Shown here one piece after another: positions 27,649-36,501 of a DNA stretch of 64,000 nucleotides. The DNA comes from Betaproteobacteria bacterium (GTDB lineage: Bacteria; Pseudomonadota; Gammaproteobacteria; Burkholderiales; Rhodocyclaceae): positions 804,501 through 868,500 of the forward strand of contig JADJLT010000001.1 in the NCBI GenBank assembly GCA_016709965.1. The letters run 5' to 3'. The translations under genes and the position numbers were made by a program. The notes under the pieces are model-generated. The model searched no databases, was not told the DNA's origin, and worked only from the letters and a program-made list of their open reading frames with translations. How positions within the stretch are numbered: the stretch's first letter is position 1; every line of letters starts with the position of its first letter.

Positions 27649-27910
27649 AACCCTTTTTCAAGGCAGCATCGAGGAATGCGTGGGTATCGACAGCAATGGC
27701 GTCGACATGTTCGGGAAAACTGGCGCCGAGATCGGCGATGATGGCTTCAGCATCGCGCTCGCCATTGCAGCGCTTGAGAATTTCAGCGGCGGCCGGGTTG
27801 AGTTTGATCAGGCCTTCCGGGTAGAGCAGGATATGGGCGTCCTGGCTCGCCTCCCAGCGGAAGACAAATTGCGGGCTCAGTTGTGGGCGGGCGGGGGCGA
27901 CGGTTTCCAT
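27632..27910 (-). CDS. pqqD: PQQ biosynthesis chaperone PqqD
   Basis: 92 residues. Winged-helix-like RiPP recognition element that binds PqqA and presents it to PqqE; conserved LLYPEGLIKLNPAAAEILKRCNG is seen at about residues 28-50. The last five residues (LRST region) and stop codon come from the dispersed repeat. Lies between pqqA and pqqU. Confidence 0.92.
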   Translation of the reverse strand: METVAPARPQLSPQFVFRWEASQDAHILLYPEGLIKLNPAAAEILKRCNGERDAEAIIADLGASFPEHVDAIAVDTHAFLDAALKKGWLRST

Positions 27911-27964
27911 GGCGACTCTCTTCAGGACAGTCGGTGGCAGCGACGAACGCCACCACCGGATGGC

Positions 27965-28039
27965 TTAGCGCACGTAAACGTAGGCGGTTACTTCAAAGCC
28001 GAGGCGAATTTCGCAGTATGCAGGGGTTTGCCAGTTCAT
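27965..28039 (-). CDS. pqqA: PQQ precursor peptide PqqA
   Basis: 24 residues starting MNWQTPAYCEIRLGFE. The Glu and Tyr that become PQQ are at positions 16 and 20 (E-V-T-A-Y), the invariant E-x3-Y motif. Ribosome site GGAG 8 bases upstream. It sits between pqqC and pqqD, not at the head of the operon as in most species, and has its own sigma-54-like promoter at 28098-28112. A Cys at position 9 is unusual for the peptide. Confidence 0.93.
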   Translation of the reverse strand: MNWQTPAYCEIRLGFEVTAYVYVR

Positions 28040-28097
28040 GGTGTGTCTCCGTGATTGATGCGGAGCGACACCCTGCCGCCCCTGTTTTTTATTATTC

Positions 28098-28112
28098 GCA
28101 AGGCGCGTTCCA
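28098..28112 (-). promoter_or_regulatory. Sigma-54-type promoter of pqqA
   Basis: Minus strand TGGAACGCGCCTTGC: GG and GC at the correct 10-base spacing, one change from TGGCAC-N5-TTGC. About 60 bases before the pqqA start. Confidence 0.6.
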
Positions 28113-28150
28113 CAGGCTACCGGGCTTTCACCAAAACCCGCTAGCGAAAA

Positions 28151-28900
28151 TCATGAGACCTTGTTCATCTGCCGGTAGGCGCCCCAGCCATCGATGTTGA
28201 CCGGGCAATGCGCGAGCAACATGGCGTCAAGCATGGACCACAGCAGATCCAGCTTGAACTGGAGAATGCTCAGCGCCTTTTCCTGCAGCTCGCGGGTGTT
28301 GAAATGCGCGAGCGTAATGCGCAGGCCATTGGCCACGTCGCGTGGCGCTTCGGTCAGGCGACGGTTGAAGTAGTTATAGCCTTCCGCTTCGATCCACGGG
28401 TAATGCGTCGGCCAGTTTTCAAGGCGTGACTTGTGGATGGTGGGCGCGAACAGCTCGGTCAGCGACGAGGCGGCAGCTTCCTGCCACGACACCCGGCGCG
28501 CGAAGTTGATATAGGCGTCGACCGCGAAGCGCACACCGGGCAATACCAGCGCCTGCGACACAATCTGCTCACGGCTCAGCCCGACGGCCTCACCGAGGCG
28601 AATCCACGCCTCGATACCGCCCTCCTCGCCACCGTAACCATCATGGTCGAGGATGCGCTGCACCCAGTGACGGCGCACCTCGCGGTCCGGGCAATTGGAG
28701 AGGATCGCAGCGTCCTTGATCGGGATGCTGACCTGATAGTAATAGCGGTTGGCGACCCAAGCCTGGATCTGCTCGCGCGTCGACAGCCCCTCGTTCATCA
28801 TCATCTGATACGGGTGATGGATGTGATAGCTCTTGCTGCGCGCCCGCAACTGCGCTTCAAATGCCTCTGCGCTCCACGGCTCCAGTTCGTTCATTTTCAT
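28151..28900 (-). CDS. pqqC: Pyrroloquinoline-quinone synthase PqqC
   Basis: 249 residues. Cofactor-free oxidase for the last step of PQQ formation. Conserved HHPYQMMMNEG, ANRYYYQ and DHDGYGGEEGGIEAWIRL are present, the full length is kept. Its start overlaps the pqqB stop by four bases, so the two are translationally coupled. Confidence 0.96.
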   Translation of the reverse strand: MKMNELEPWSAEAFEAQLRARSKSYHIHHPYQMMMNEGLSTREQIQAWVANRYYYQVSIPIKDAAILSNCPDREVRRHWVQRILDHDGYGGEEGGIEAWIRLGEAVGLSREQIVSQALVLPGVRFAVDAYINFARRVSWQEAAASSLTELFAPTIHKSRLENWPTHYPWIEAEGYNYFNRRLTEAPRDVANGLRITLAHFNTRELQEKALSILQFKLDLLWSMLDAMLLAHCPVNIDGWGAYRQMNKVS

Positions 28901-29823
28901 GCGGGCTCTCCCGACTCGATGAGCATCCCGTCGAAAGCCAGCTCGATACCGGCGGCCGTCAATGCGGCCCGCTCCGGCGAGGACTCGTCGAGGACGGGAT
29001 TGGTGTTGTTGATGTGGATAAGCACCTTGCGCGGTTTCGGGTAATTTGCCAGCAAGGCCAGCATGCCGTCCGGGCCGGACTGCGGCAGGTGGCCGATCGA
29101 GCGTGCCGTCTTTGAAGAAATCCCAAGGCGGATCATTTCATCGTCGGTCCAGAAGGTGCCATCCAGCATCACGCAATCGACATCGGCCAGGAAAGGTTCG
29201 AGATGCGCTTCCATGGCACCGAAGCCCGGTGCGTAGAACACCTTGTGCCCTGTCGCAGCGTCTTCGATCAGCATGCCGATGTTGTCACCCGGATGCGGAT
29301 CGTGGCGATGTGGTGAATACGGTGGCGCCTTGCTCGATAGCGGCACCGGCGTGAAGCGCAGCCCCGCCGCCCCGGGAATGGAGAAAGGCGACGGGGGAAC
29401 GACTTGCACAGCCTGCCAGCGAACGGTACAAAAATGGGAGAGCACATTGAAGATCGGGTTGCCGGTCGTCAAATCTTCATGCACCTGGGCGGTGCACCAG
29501 ACATCCAGCGGCTTGCCTTCGCGCAGCATGAAGAGACCCGTGGTGTGGTCGATCTGGGCATCCATCAAGAAGACACCAACAACGCCGGTATCACGCAACG
29601 TGCGCCCTGGCTGCATGACCGGATTGGCGCGGAACTGGCTCAGGATGTCAGGCGAGGCATTGAACAACACCCAATCGACACCATTGGCGCTGACCGCGAT
29701 GGACGATTGCGTACGCGGCGTGGCCTGCACGCTGCCATCGCGCACCCCGGCGCAATTACGGCAGTTGCAGTTCCACTGCGGGAAGCCGCCACCGGCGGCC
29801 GAACCAAGGACCAGAATTTTCAT
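28897..29823 (-). CDS. pqqB: PqqB, metallo-beta-lactamase-fold hydroxylase
   Basis: 308 residues. Starts MKILVLGSAAGGGFPQWNC and carries the PqqB Cys pair (WNCNCRNC); non-heme iron enzyme thought to hydroxylate the PQQ tyrosine-derived intermediate. First gene of the local pqq operon; the upstream 330 bases hold one copy of the dispersed repeat. Confidence 0.95.
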   Translation of the reverse strand: MKILVLGSAAGGGFPQWNCNCRNCAGVRDGSVQATPRTQSSIAVSANGVDWVLFNASPDILSQFRANPVMQPGRTLRDTGVVGVFLMDAQIDHTTGLFMLREGKPLDVWCTAQVHEDLTTGNPIFNVLSHFCTVRWQAVQVVPPSPFSIPGAAGLRFTPVPLSSKAPPYSPHRHDPHPGDNIGMLIEDAATGHKVFYAPGFGAMEAHLEPFLADVDCVMLDGTFWTDDEMIRLGISSKTARSIGHLPQSGPDGMLALLANYPKPRKVLIHINNTNPVLDESSPERAALTAAGIELAFDGMLIESGEPA

Positions 29824-30157
29824 GGCCCCAGTGTGCCGGGCCGGCCCAATGCTGCCATGCGTAAAAACGCCAAAGAAATCTCATGGTTTTCTGGAGATCG
29901 GAAAATTTCATTTTTGCCCGTTTTTTCCGGTTGACCGTGGCATCGGCCATCAAAGGGGATTTCAGCGCAAAAGTCGCTGCAAGTGCCAAGGCGGCTGTGT
30001 TCATTTGAAACACCCGTTCGTTTTTTCCACAGTCGCCACAACAGCTATCACACAGCAATAGGGCCTCGCGCATGCGCACGCTCCTTGCTGAGGTCTGAAA
30101 CCAATAAAAAACTCACATCAATCCACATCAAAAGAACGAGCGACATGGAGACAAACA
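29824..30157. other. Divergent intergenic region, pqqB and orf 30158
   Basis: Contains repeat copy 7 and, at 30073-30089, a weak sigma-54-like sequence (GCGCACGCTCCTTGC) pointing at the gene at 30158; the -24 GG is CG, so I do not rely on it. No gene supported. Confidence 0.4.
29900..29941 (+). repeat. Dispersed repeat, copy 7 (best preserved)
   Basis: GGAAAATTTCATTTTTGCCC, then GTTTTTTCCGGTTGACCGTG and GC. Closest to the consensus among the thirteen copies. Confidence 0.85.
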
Positions 30158-30844
30158 ATGAAGCTTGAAGATCTGCTACACCACACGCTGGATATTCACG
30201 CGCCCTGGCATATCGCCCGCGTCCGCAACGATCTCGGGAAAGGCCAGATCGATATCTGGGTATCTCGCGAGACCCAGCGCAGCGGATGGTTCTTTGGCAC
30301 GCGCACGAGTGCACAACATGGCAAGGAACACGTCTGGCGCCACATCAATATTGGCAATTCGCGCTGCATCGTCCATGCCGCCAGCCCCAGCACGGCGGAA
30401 AGCGCTGAATTGCTATGGCTGGGCGAAGACGAGCAGCCATTCACCCGATCCTTTGCCCGCCAGATTGCCGAGATGTTCAGGCAAGGGGTCAGCTTCGCAT
30501 CAGTCTGCGCCATTCTCGATATTCCCGTCGCCGACCTCTGGAAATTCAAACATCGCCTGGATAGCGGAAAATCCAGCCTGTCGAGCCATGCGGCCACGTC
30601 TAATGCGATGTCATCCACGGTCCCGGCAGCCAGCGACCCGGTCTGGGAGCAGCTACTCGATGGCTCCCTTCAACTGGACATTCGCATCCTCAGTCTCAAG
30701 CTCCTGATGACCAAGTTACGCGAGCAGTTTTCGATGATTACGGATGACAAAGTACGCGTCCTGAAAGCGCACGAACTCCAGCGCTATTTCACCCGCCACG
30801 AAAAACTGCTCGGCCACGAACTGGCACAATTCACCCGTCGCTGA
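30158..30844 (+). CDS. Protein with ISL3-transposase-like N terminus
   Basis: 228 residues. The first 80 residues (LDIHAPWHIARVRNDLGKGQ, IDIWVS) resemble the N-terminal domain of ISL3-family transposases, but a zinc-finger and the DDE catalytic domain are absent. The rest is helical with a conserved-looking YFTRHEKLLGHELAQF end. It is followed 20 bases later by the gene at 30865 and sits between pqqB and pqqE. Possibly a DNA-binding protein derived from a transposase; function unknown. Confidence 0.5.
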   Translation: MKLEDLLHHTLDIHAPWHIARVRNDLGKGQIDIWVSRETQRSGWFFGTRTSAQHGKEHVWRHINIGNSRCIVHAASPSTAESAELLWLGEDEQPFTRSFARQIAEMFRQGVSFASVCAILDIPVADLWKFKHRLDSGKSSLSSHAATSNAMSSTVPAASDPVWEQLLDGSLQLDIRILSLKLLMTKLREQFSMITDDKVRVLKAHELQRYFTRHEKLLGHELAQFTRR

Positions 30845-30864
30845 CCTGTACTCCGGGAAGATTC

Positions 30865-31854
30865 ATGAAAACACAACAAGGACTCATGTCCCTCAGTAGC
30901 GCCTCCGAGCTGATCCGCAACGGCAATTTTCTCAGCATCGCCGGTGACGAAGCCGCCTTGCGCCAATTGCCGCCAGGCAACTGGATCGGCGGCACGATCC
31001 CCTACTTCATGGCAACCGAAGGCGGCACGGTCAGTCGAGCGCAAGTTTTTGTCACGCAAGTAGACGGCTTCATCGCACCGCCGGAACTGCGTTTTTACGA
31101 TGCCGCTACACTGCCGCAAATCTGTCGTAATGCACCGGAAAACGGCTACAGCATCCTGATCCTGCCGGCCTTCAGCGCCACGCATGCCAGCTTCGCGCAA
31201 AATGCGCCGAACTTCGAAGAGATGTACCTGAAACCCTTGATCGGTTGGGTCGCCGGCATCCACCTTGACGATATCGGCAAGGTGACGCCCAAGGTCGTTC
31301 TCGGCACCACCGGCGAATTTTCGGAAACGGACGCCGTCGTCATGGATGTCCCGCTCTCGCCGGAAAAGTTTGCGCAGATCGACATCGTCAATCTGTTCCG
31401 CCCCGGCGCGGGCGAAGGCATTACCTTTGCTGAAAACGGATTCAGCGCCGGCGCCTGCCAGATCGGCGGCAAGCCCGGCAATCTGGCAGATTACCTGCTG
31501 GACAACCAGATCGACAACCGTCTGCCGCTCGTCGCCGATTACAGCGGCGCCATGATCAACGTCAGCATCAAAGGCATCGACCATGAAGCCAGGCGCGTCG
31601 AATTCTATGCGCCAGTCTTCCCCGGTCTTGAATACCGAATCGCTGCACCGGTCACCGACTATGTCGCCGCCTTTCTGGCCGCCCTGCCCAGTACAGGACA
31701 GGACATTTCCTTCTCCTGCAATTGCATCCTCAACTTCCTGAACTCGGAACTCGAAGGCAAGCGGACAGGCGACGTCACCGGCCCGATGACTTTCGGCGAA
31801 ATCGGCTACCAGTTGCTGAATCAGACGCTGGTTTACCTGACCATCACCGAGTGA
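30865..31854 (+). CDS. Conserved protein, FIST-like C terminus
   Basis: 329 residues, no signal peptide. The C-terminal third (SCNCILNFLNSELEGKRTGD, then GPMTFGEIGYQLLNQTLVYL) resembles the FIST-C type sensory domain, and I believe the family is DUF6976, but this is from memory of the pattern only. Probably co-transcribed with the preceding gene. Its link to PQQ is positional only. Confidence 0.5.
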   Translation: MKTQQGLMSLSSASELIRNGNFLSIAGDEAALRQLPPGNWIGGTIPYFMATEGGTVSRAQVFVTQVDGFIAPPELRFYDAATLPQICRNAPENGYSILILPAFSATHASFAQNAPNFEEMYLKPLIGWVAGIHLDDIGKVTPKVVLGTTGEFSETDAVVMDVPLSPEKFAQIDIVNLFRPGAGEGITFAENGFSAGACQIGGKPGNLADYLLDNQIDNRLPLVADYSGAMINVSIKGIDHEARRVEFYAPVFPGLEYRIAAPVTDYVAAFLAALPSTGQDISFSCNCILNFLNSELEGKRTGDVTGPMTFGEIGYQLLNQTLVYLTITE

Positions 31855-31941
31855 GTACAGACTCGGTTCCCTGCGGCACAGGAATACTGCACAATTAATA
31901 ACCCATCAAAGATGGCCCATATTTTTACGAAAGTTAAATCC

Positions 31942-32352
31942 ATGAAGAAAATCTCCATCGCCAGCGCCGCCCTTCTGCTTGCCCTCTCCTTCAACGCGTC
32001 AGCCGCTGCCGAGCCGAAGGAAGCAATGACTGCGTCCGGCATCGGCATCACCATGCTCAAGGAAGGCAGCGGCGCCAGCCCGACGGCCAGCGAGACGGTC
32101 AAGGTGCACTATCGCGGCACTCTGACCAATGGCCAGGAGTTCGACAGCTCCTACCGTCGCAACGAGCCGGCCGTTTTCCCGCTCAATCGCGTGATTCCGT
32201 GCTGGACGGAAGGCGTGCAGAAGATCAAGGTCGGCGGCAAGGCCAAGCTGGTTTGCCCGCCCAACCTGGCTTACGGCAGCCGCGGCGTGCCGGGCATTCC
32301 GCCCAATTCCACGCTGATTTTCGAAGTCGAACTGCTCGACATCGCACACTAA
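31942..32352 (+). CDS. FKBP-type peptidyl-prolyl isomerase, exported
   Basis: 136 residues from MKKISIASAALL; signal peptide ends ASA-AAEP. One FKBP domain with VHYRGTLTNGQEFDSSYRR, PAVFPLNRVIPCWTEGVQ and LAYGSRGVPGIPPNSTLIFEVEL, all active-site segments present. A periplasmic folding catalyst. Upstream in-frame codons to 31912 lack a ribosome site. Confidence 0.92.
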   Translation: MKKISIASAALLLALSFNASAAAEPKEAMTASGIGITMLKEGSGASPTASETVKVHYRGTLTNGQEFDSSYRRNEPAVFPLNRVIPCWTEGVQKIKVGGKAKLVCPPNLAYGSRGVPGIPPNSTLIFEVELLDIAH

Positions 32353-32373
32353 GCGAAAAGCCTGGCCTGACGG

Positions 32374-33519
32374 TCAGGCTTCCATGAAATCGGTCGACAC
32401 GGCGCCGGCCGATCGTTTGATCAAAGGCTTCTTGAAGCGCATCGGCTGCTCGCGCACGGCCACCGCCGCCTGCACCACGCCGTGATGCGGTGAGCGGCTA
32501 CAGGCCGGGTCGGTGTTGCCGGGATCGCCGGTAAGCAGGAAGGCCTGGCAGCGGCAGCCGCCAAAATCCTTCTCCTTTTCCGAACACGAGCTGCACGGCT
32601 CGGGCAGCCAGTCGAGGCCGCGGTATTTGCGAAAGAGCGGTGAGTCGTTCCAGATCCAGGCGAGCGGCTTATCGCGGACCGATTCGAATACCAGCCCCGG
32701 GATCACCCGCGCCTCCTGACAGGGCATGGCAACGCCATCCGGCGCCAGCGTCAGGTGAATGGCGCCCCAACCGTTCATGCAGGCCTTCGGGCGACCTTCG
32801 TAATAATCCGGCACCACGAAATAAATGGTCATCAAATTACCCAGTTTGGCCCGCCAGCGGTTCACCACAGCCTCCGCCTCGCGAATCTGCGCCAGCGTCG
32901 GCATCAATTCATCGCGATTCATCAGCGCCCAGTTGTAGTACTGGATGTTGGCGAACTCGATGTACTCGATGCCCAGCGCCGAGGCCCACTCGATCATCGC
33001 ATCGACCTCGCCAATGTTCTGCCGGAAGATCGGCACATTGAGCACCATCGGAAAATGGTGCGCCTTGATCAGGCGGGCCGCTTCCATCTTCAGCGCGTGG
33101 CCGCGGGCACCGACCAGCGCGTCGGTCAATTCGGCCTTGCTCGCCTGCACGGAGAGCTGGACATGCTTCAAACCTGCCGCCTTGAGCGCCAGCAGGCGCG
33201 TTTCGGTCAGGCCGATGCCCGAAGTAATCAGGTTGGTGTAAAAGCCGATACTGTCGGCGTAAGCGACCAGCGCTTCCAGGTCATCACGGAGCAAAGGCTC
33301 GCCACCGGTAAAGCCGAGTTGCAGGGCGCCCAGTTCGCGCACCTCGCGCAGCGCCTTTTTCCACTCATCTGTGCTCAGCTCCTGTGCTCCATAATCCTCG
33401 AAATCGAGCGGGTTGTTGCACCACGAACATTTCAGCGGGCAACGGTAGGTCAGTTCCAGCGCCACCCACAGTGGCTTGCCCTGTCCATCCAGGCTCAGAT
33501 TCTGTACTTCGTCGGGCAT
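32374..33519 (-). CDS. pqqE: PqqA peptide cyclase PqqE
   Basis: 381 residues from MPDEVQNLS, whose ATG has AAGGA seven bases upstream; a start at 33546 lacks this. Radical-SAM motif C-x3-C-x2-C at Cys27, 31 and 34, plus the C-terminal SPASM cysteines (CSSCSEKEKDFGGCRC). It links Glu and Tyr of PqqA. Separated from pqqABCD by two unrelated plus-strand genes and the FKBP gene, so separately transcribed. Confidence 0.95.
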   Translation of the reverse strand: MPDEVQNLSLDGQGKPLWVALELTYRCPLKCSWCNNPLDFEDYGAQELSTDEWKKALREVRELGALQLGFTGGEPLLRDDLEALVAYADSIGFYTNLITSGIGLTETRLLALKAAGLKHVQLSVQASKAELTDALVGARGHALKMEAARLIKAHHFPMVLNVPIFRQNIGEVDAMIEWASALGIEYIEFANIQYYNWALMNRDELMPTLAQIREAEAVVNRWRAKLGNLMTIYFVVPDYYEGRPKACMNGWGAIHLTLAPDGVAMPCQEARVIPGLVFESVRDKPLAWIWNDSPLFRKYRGLDWLPEPCSSCSEKEKDFGGCRCQAFLLTGDPGNTDPACSRSPHHGVVQAAVAVREQPMRFKKPLIKRSAGAVSTDFMEA

Positions 33520-33680
33520 CGCATTCCTTTTCTTGGCAGCAACCATTCGTTCGGCAATTGTTGGCCAGAGAGTCGCGACCTGCGTCCGGGAAAGCCTGAA
33601 AGAAAGCTAGCGAATTTTGCGAGAGGCCATCGCCTGCGCCCGTCATTTGCCGATGCGATGGCTCAATGCTGTTATTGAGG

Positions 33681-34316
33681 CTAGGTGGCCACAACTTGGT
33701 GATTGGCTGTTAGCGGCACGAAGCGCTCCGATGCACCATCGAGTGCATCGATCACCCCTTTCTCGATGTCGTACACCCAACCGTGCAGGTTAAGACAATG
33801 ATGTGCGAGGGCTAGCGCGACCGACGGATGAGTGCGGATATTGGCGAGCTGAGCGATCACGTTCTGGCGAACCAGTGCATCAGCTTTCTCCTGCTGGGTC
33901 GCGTATGCCTGCGAGCCGACGATGGCCTTGGCGGCATCCGCATGGCGCAACCAGTGGGCAACCGCCGGCAGATGGTCGAGACATTGGCAACTGGAAATTG
34001 CCGCCATCGCCCCACAATTCGAATGACCACAAATCACGATATCGCTGACCTGCAGGACCGATACCGCATACTCGACAGTTGCCGAAACACCGCCCGGCTC
34101 GGGCCCGTAGGACGGCACGATGTTGCCCGCGTTGCGAATGACGAAAAGATCACCAGGCTCCTGCTGCGTAAACAGTTCAGGCACCACCCTGCTATCCGAG
34201 CAAGTAACAAACAGCACCTTTGGGTTCTGCTGCTGAGCCAATTGCTTGAACAGCTGCGTTCTTTCTGGAAAGACTTCCTTTTGAAACTTCAAGAAACCGT
34301 CAATGATTTTTTGCAC
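33681..34316 (-). CDS. Beta-class carbonic anhydrase
   Basis: 211 residues. Zinc ligands in CSDSR (Cys39, Asp41) and the H-x2-C pair in CGHSNCGAM. Interconverts CO2 and bicarbonate in the cytoplasm. Full length for the plant-type beta family (Can/CynT-like). Single gene. Confidence 0.95.
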   Translation of the reverse strand: MQKIIDGFLKFQKEVFPERTQLFKQLAQQQNPKVLFVTCSDSRVVPELFTQQEPGDLFVIRNAGNIVPSYGPEPGGVSATVEYAVSVLQVSDIVICGHSNCGAMAAISSCQCLDHLPAVAHWLRHADAAKAIVGSQAYATQQEKADALVRQNVIAQLANIRTHPSVALALAHHCLNLHGWVYDIEKGVIDALDGASERFVPLTANHQVVAT

Positions 34317-34529
34317 TGCTTAACTCCGGGAGCGTATCAAATGTGGAAATGCCAGCAATAGAGCCGGAATGAGCCGAGAAGTTCCAAGTGCGATACTGAC
34401 CCGTTGCTCAACCCCAGCAAAGGGCGCGCGCCAGCCATATTGATGTCGATAAAGTTGCCGTAACCACGAATGCCCGGCATTCGGCAAGCATCAGCTCTGT
34501 CGCTTTGCTCCAAGCTTCTCAGCGAAGCG

Positions 34530-34793
34530 CCACGCAGACCAAGGTGGTGCCATCTCCAGCATGCTGAGTCTATCGCGCAATCTGGGGCTCATCACTGGCG
34601 TGGCGCATCCGTCATGGGCGCAGTCTTCGCATTCGGATCGGCCTCGAACGACATTGCAGCAGCGCCCCCGGAGGCCGTTGCCACCGACATGCGGATTACG
34701 TTCGCCGTCGCGGCTGCCCTGCTCGTCGTTGCGCTCGCAGTCGCCACTGGAGCGAACCGTAGCTGCTCCCGGAATAAGGCACTCGCTCCGTAA
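34530..34793 (+). pseudogene. Remnant of an MFS drug-type transporter (C terminus)
   Basis: Two frames together give the last two transmembrane helices of a 14-helix MFS exporter: GGAISSMLSLSRNLGLITG and then GASVMGAVFAFGSASND to ATGANR. A 5-base duplication (TGGCG TGGCG, about 34597-34606) breaks the frame. The rest of the gene is missing; an MFS exporter is recognised, not its substrate. Confidence 0.65.
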
Positions 34794-35231
34794 GCGGCAA
34801 ATCAATCTTTGTTCGCCAACCGCCTGGCCATCCTAAATTCACAAGGGTTCTGTAACTTTGCGATCAGCAAACTACCATAGCGGTGGCCCTTTCATAGGAC
34901 AGTGACACAGAGCGCTCGGTGGTGACTGACCGCTTTTCGGCGATGGATTCGCGGGGAAGATAGCCGCATAACCAAACCGGCCATTCAGCCAAATCCAGAC
35001 TCTGCGAACTGGAATGCCAAAACAGCCGTTGCCAGATCGTTCACTGTAGGGCGGGAATGTGGTGGTAAGCAGTCCCTCGCCGGCAATGAAATACGAGCTT
35101 CAGCTTTCTTGCTGGTGAATGCGAACAGTCGCAACGTAATGCCGACGTTCGTCGATCCTGTTTCCTAAAAGCAGATAACTGTATTGAACGGACGCATAGC
35201 GCAATTTCTTTCCGACAGCACATCAGCCTGA
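34794..35231. other. Intergenic region without recognised gene
   Basis: About 440 bases between the transporter remnant and the efflux operon. Lower GC than its neighbours; I see nothing beyond the hairpin at its right end. Confidence 0.4.
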
Positions 35232-35268
35232 GCAATGCTGCCTGATACCCAAAGTCAGGCAGCATTGC
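35232..35268. terminator. 14-bp inverted repeat after efflux operon
   Basis: GCAATGCTGCCTGA / TCAGGCAGCATTGC with a 9-base loop, 16 bases after the permease stop. No T run, so a hairpin-only terminator is presumed. Confidence 0.6.
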
Positions 35269-35283
35269 AGCATTTCCTGTCGC

Positions 35284-36501
35284 TTATTCATGGCGAAGCG
35301 CTTGAATCGGGTCGAGTTGAGCGGCTCGCCGCGCTGGCAAATACCCGAACAATACCCCGATGATGGCGGAGAACAGGAAAGCCAGCAGATTGATGTTCGT
35401 GTTGAATATGAATGGCATGCTCAGCAGTGTCGATAAGCCAATGCAGGCAACCAGTGCAAGACTGATACCAATCAGCCCGCCACAGGCCGAAAGTACTACG
35501 GCCTCAATCAGGAACTGAAGCAGCACCTCATGCTCCAGCGCACCGATAGCTAGGCGTATACCTATTTCACGCGTCCGCTCAGTCACTGACACCAGCATAA
35601 TGTTCATGATGCCGATGCCGCCAACAAGCAGGCTGACGGCAGCAACGGCACCTAGCAACCCGGTCATCGTGCTAATTGTTCCGGAGAGCGTTTCGGCAAT
35701 TTGTTTGGTATCCATCACGTTGAAATTGTCCGCCTCGTTGGCAGCGAGCTTGCGTCGTTCCCGCAATAGTGAACGAATCTGCTCCATGACGGGTTTCGCA
35801 TCCGTGCCGTCACGTAGCGAGACCATCAGGCTCGACACATCCTGATTGCCGATTAGGCGGCGCTGAACGGTCGCCAAGGGCATCAGGACCGTATCATCCT
35901 GGTCCATTCCCATGGCGCCCTGGCCCTTGGCGGCAAGCAGGCCAACAACCTGGCAGGCGAAGGATTTGACCCGGATTTCATCGCCCAAGGGATTACGCGT
36001 GCCAAAGAGTTCTCGGCGTACCGATGCACCAATGATGCAAACCGCCTTGCCGGCCCGCTCTTCGTCATCGAGGAAGGCGCGACCACTGGCAATCTTCCAG
36101 TTGCCAGCTTTCAGGTAGCCGTTCGTAGTGCCACTAACAGTGGTGGACCAGTTGTTGTTGCCGGCAACAACGGTCACCGAGCTCCCCGCGACGGGCACGA
36201 CCTCATCGAGCCCGGTAACCTGACTCCGCAGCACATCGACGTCAGCTTTCTTGAAGGCAGGAGCCCCCGCGCTCTCCCGCCCAGGCCCCAAACGCTGTCC
36301 AGGCCGAATCATCAGCAGGTTACTGCCGAGACTGGAAATCTGGTCGGAAACCGCACGTGTCGCGCCATTACCCAGCGTGACCATGGTGACCACCGCAGCG
36401 ACACCGATGACAATGCCGAGAACAGTCAGGAACGAGCGCATCAAGTTGCGTCGAATCTCTCGTAAGGCCAGTAGAAAGGTACTGAGCAAGACGCTCTTCA
36501 T
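35284..36501 (-). CDS. MacB-type ABC permease
   Basis: 405 residues. Transmembrane segment near 20-45, large periplasmic MacB core domain, then three helices (about 280-300, 330-355, 368-388), the standard four-helix topology of tripartite efflux/lipoprotein-release permeases. Ends PIQALRHE, a family hallmark. Here permease and ATPase are separate genes. Last gene of a four-gene operon with four-base overlaps. Confidence 0.9.
   Translation of the reverse strand: MKSVLLSTFLLALREIRRNLMRSFLTVLGIVIGVAAVVTMVTLGNGATRAVSDQISSLGSNLLMIRPGQRLGPGRESAGAPAFKKADVDVLRSQVTGLDEVVPVAGSSVTVVAGNNNWSTTVSGTTNGYLKAGNWKIASGRAFLDDEERAGKAVCIIGASVRRELFGTRNPLGDEIRVKSFACQVVGLLAAKGQGAMGMDQDDTVLMPLATVQRRLIGNQDVSSLMVSLRDGTDAKPVMEQIRSLLRERRKLAANEADNFNVMDTKQIAETLSGTISTMTGLLGAVAAVSLLVGGIGIMNIMLVSVTERTREIGIRLAIGALEHEVLLQFLIEAVVLSACGGLIGISLALVACIGLSTLLSMPFIFNTNINLLAFLFSAIIGVLFGYLPARRAAQLDPIQALRHE

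Noticed and set aside
30073..30089. Sigma-54 promoter for the gene at 30158
   Set aside because: The essential -24 GG is CG, so the match is too weak to call a feature.
34470..34793. Intact 107-residue membrane protein
   Set aside because: Only the C-terminal helices of an MFS transporter are recognisable and a 5-base duplication breaks the frame; treated as a remnant.
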